A DNA stretch of 15,017 bases from Candidatus Martarchaeota archaeon. Its GTDB lineage: Archaea; Micrarchaeota; Micrarchaeia; Norongarragalinales; UBA8480. Positions 14,269 to 15,017 of this stretch are shown in pieces. Position 1 is the stretch's first letter. The number at the start of each line of letters is the position of its first letter. The stretch spans positions 1 through 15,017 of the forward strand of contig JAMCXP010000021.1 of NCBI GenBank assembly GCA_023474775.1, read 5' to 3'. The notes below the pieces were generated by a model that worked only from the letters and a program-made list of their open reading frames with translations, made no database searches and was not told the origin of the DNA. Position numbers and translations under genes: made by a program.

Positions 14269-14922
14269 TCAAAATTGCCCAAGGCTTTTCTGAACTGTTT
14301 TCTGCCTTAACTCTTCCTTTATTCTTCCGACAGTGCTCCACTCCGTTCTAAGATATTTTTTAAGCTCGGGGCTGTTGAAATTTTTTTTGATAAATTTTAT
14401 GGTTCTATCATCAGACGGATAGCCGGAACCGAAAAAGCCTATTTTTTCAGCTATTTTCTCAACCTGGTTCTCCCTCTCGTTCTTTGCTATTATCGAAGCA
14501 GCACCCACCACCAGGTATTTTCTGTCAGCGTAATTCTCGCAAACCAAAACCCCCTTCTTGCAATACTTTCTTATTCTTCTCTCGAATTTTTTACCGTCAG
14601 CGTCAGGCGAGTCGATGAACGCTTTTTCAAACTTAATCTCATTAAGCATAACACCTATTTTTTCAGCTTCAAGCTCGTTCAGACTGACTTTTTTTTTCAT
14701 TTTCTCGTTTATCTCTCTGCTTGAAACCACCGTTTTCTTCCAAAAACCTATTTTTCGCAGTTTAGGCTCAATGCTTCTTCTTTGAGCGTCGCTTAAAAGC
14801 TTTGAATCTTTCACTCCAATTTCCTTGAGTTTTGGTATTTCATTCTCATCGCAGTAGAAAACGCACATTACCATCGGCCCTATAACCGGACCTCTTCCAC
14901 TCTCATCAACCCCTGCTATCAT
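14269..14922 (-). CDS. rnhB: Ribonuclease HII
   Basis: This 217-residue enzyme cleaves RNA strands in RNA/DNA hybrids and removes misincorporated ribonucleotides and primers. The start, GVDESGRGPVIGPMVM, is the diagnostic RNase HII block, giving D6 and E7. D104 (FIDSPD) and D133 (YADRKYLVVGAASIIAKNE) complete the DEDD active site. The GRG motif that recognises the ribose 2'-OH junction is intact. FGSGYPSDDRT near 164-174 and TEWSTV near 194-199 are further family landmarks. Length and layout are archaeal. The start is fixed by the DES block and by a TATA box 28 nt upstream. The stop lies 15 nt from the IS1595 element, so the gene narrowly escaped or tolerated its insertion. Confidence 0.96.
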   Translation of the reverse strand: MIAGVDESGRGPVIGPMVMCVFYCDENEIPKLKEIGVKDSKLLSDAQRRSIEPKLRKIGFWKKTVVSSREINEKMKKKVSLNELEAEKIGVMLNEIKFEKAFIDSPDADGKKFERRIRKYCKKGVLVCENYADRKYLVVGAASIIAKNERENQVEKIAEKIGFFGSGYPSDDRTIKFIKKNFNSPELKKYLRTEWSTVGRIKEELRQKTVQKSLGQF

Positions 14923-14945
14923 GAACTATTTTAATAAAGGCAAGA

Positions 14946-14954
14946 TATTTTAAA
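14946..14954. promoter_or_regulatory. Shared TATA box between rnhB and the divergent last gene
   Basis: TATTTTAAA on the plus strand is TTTAAAATA on the minus strand. Its centre, 14950, is 28 nt from the rnhB ATG (14922) and 28 nt from the ATG at 14978. No second TATA element at suitable spacing is obvious in this 55-bp spacer, so one box may serve both genes, each as a leaderless transcript. Confidence 0.5.
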
Positions 14955-14977
14955 CAAATCTTTGAATAATATTTTCA

Positions 14978-15017
14978 ATGAACAAAAGCGAGTTGATTGA
15001 AAAATATGGAAGGCTTA
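14978..15017 (+). CDS. Start of an unidentified gene, cut by the window edge
   Basis: An ATG at 14978 opens a frame reading MNKSELIEKYGRL before the window ends. The start is supported by the TATA box 28 nt upstream. Thirteen residues are too few to name a family. Confidence 0.5.
   Translation, partial: MNKSELIEKYGRL

Overview
The window looks like a chromosomal segment of an archaeon, most likely a small-genome lineage of the DPANN type. The evidence is an archaeal-type RNase HII, a type IV pilin-like class III signal peptide (QGALEY motif), many secreted N-x-S/T-rich proteins, and TATA boxes centred about 25-28 nt upstream of start codons, which implies leaderless transcripts. The lineage assignment is an inference. 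No rRNA, tRNA or CRISPR array was seen. No gap between genes exceeds 300 bases.

Layout. 1-927 (-): 3'-truncated protein with a phosphoribosyltransferase-like region. 1001-1878 (-): membrane protein gene split by a 104-bp palindromic element. 1928-2743 (-): exported Ig-like protein with C-terminal membrane helices. 2819-4776 (-): two-gene operon of a phasin-like coiled-coil protein and a UbiB/AarF-type ABC1 kinase. 4906-8447 (-): two-gene secreted operon headed by a 1037-residue pilin-signal, beta-helix protein. 8581-10972 (+): operon of a Tic20/DUF4870-like membrane protein, a small membrane protein with two CxxC pairs, a membrane-anchored DsbA-like thioredoxin, and a COG2129-type metallophosphoesterase split by a second copy of the same element. 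11020-12051 (+): GNAT-like protein. 12053-13329 (-): AbiE-type toxin-antitoxin pair in toxin-first order. 13428-14253: an IS1595-family insertion sequence whose transposase carries an in-frame amber codon. 14269-14922 (-): rnhB. 14978-end (+): start of another gene.

The main discovery is a pair of identical 108-bp sequences at 1291-1398 and 10473-10580, in opposite orientation. Each has two perfect hairpins and the end layout of an IS200/IS605-type element without a transposase. I model each as a 104-bp element inserted 3' of TTAT. Removing exactly 104 bp restores one continuous reading frame in both host genes (257 and 217 codons). Both broken N-terminal products end in the same element-encoded peptide, MTSSPA.

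Functional themes are envelope and secretion (beta-helix pseudopilin, Ig-like protein), extracytoplasmic thiol redox chemistry (CxxC membrane protein plus DsbA), and a block of accessory DNA (AbiE plus IS1595) lying between the GNAT gene and rnhB. A single TATA box centred at 14950 lies exactly 28 nt from the start codons of both rnhB and the divergent last gene.
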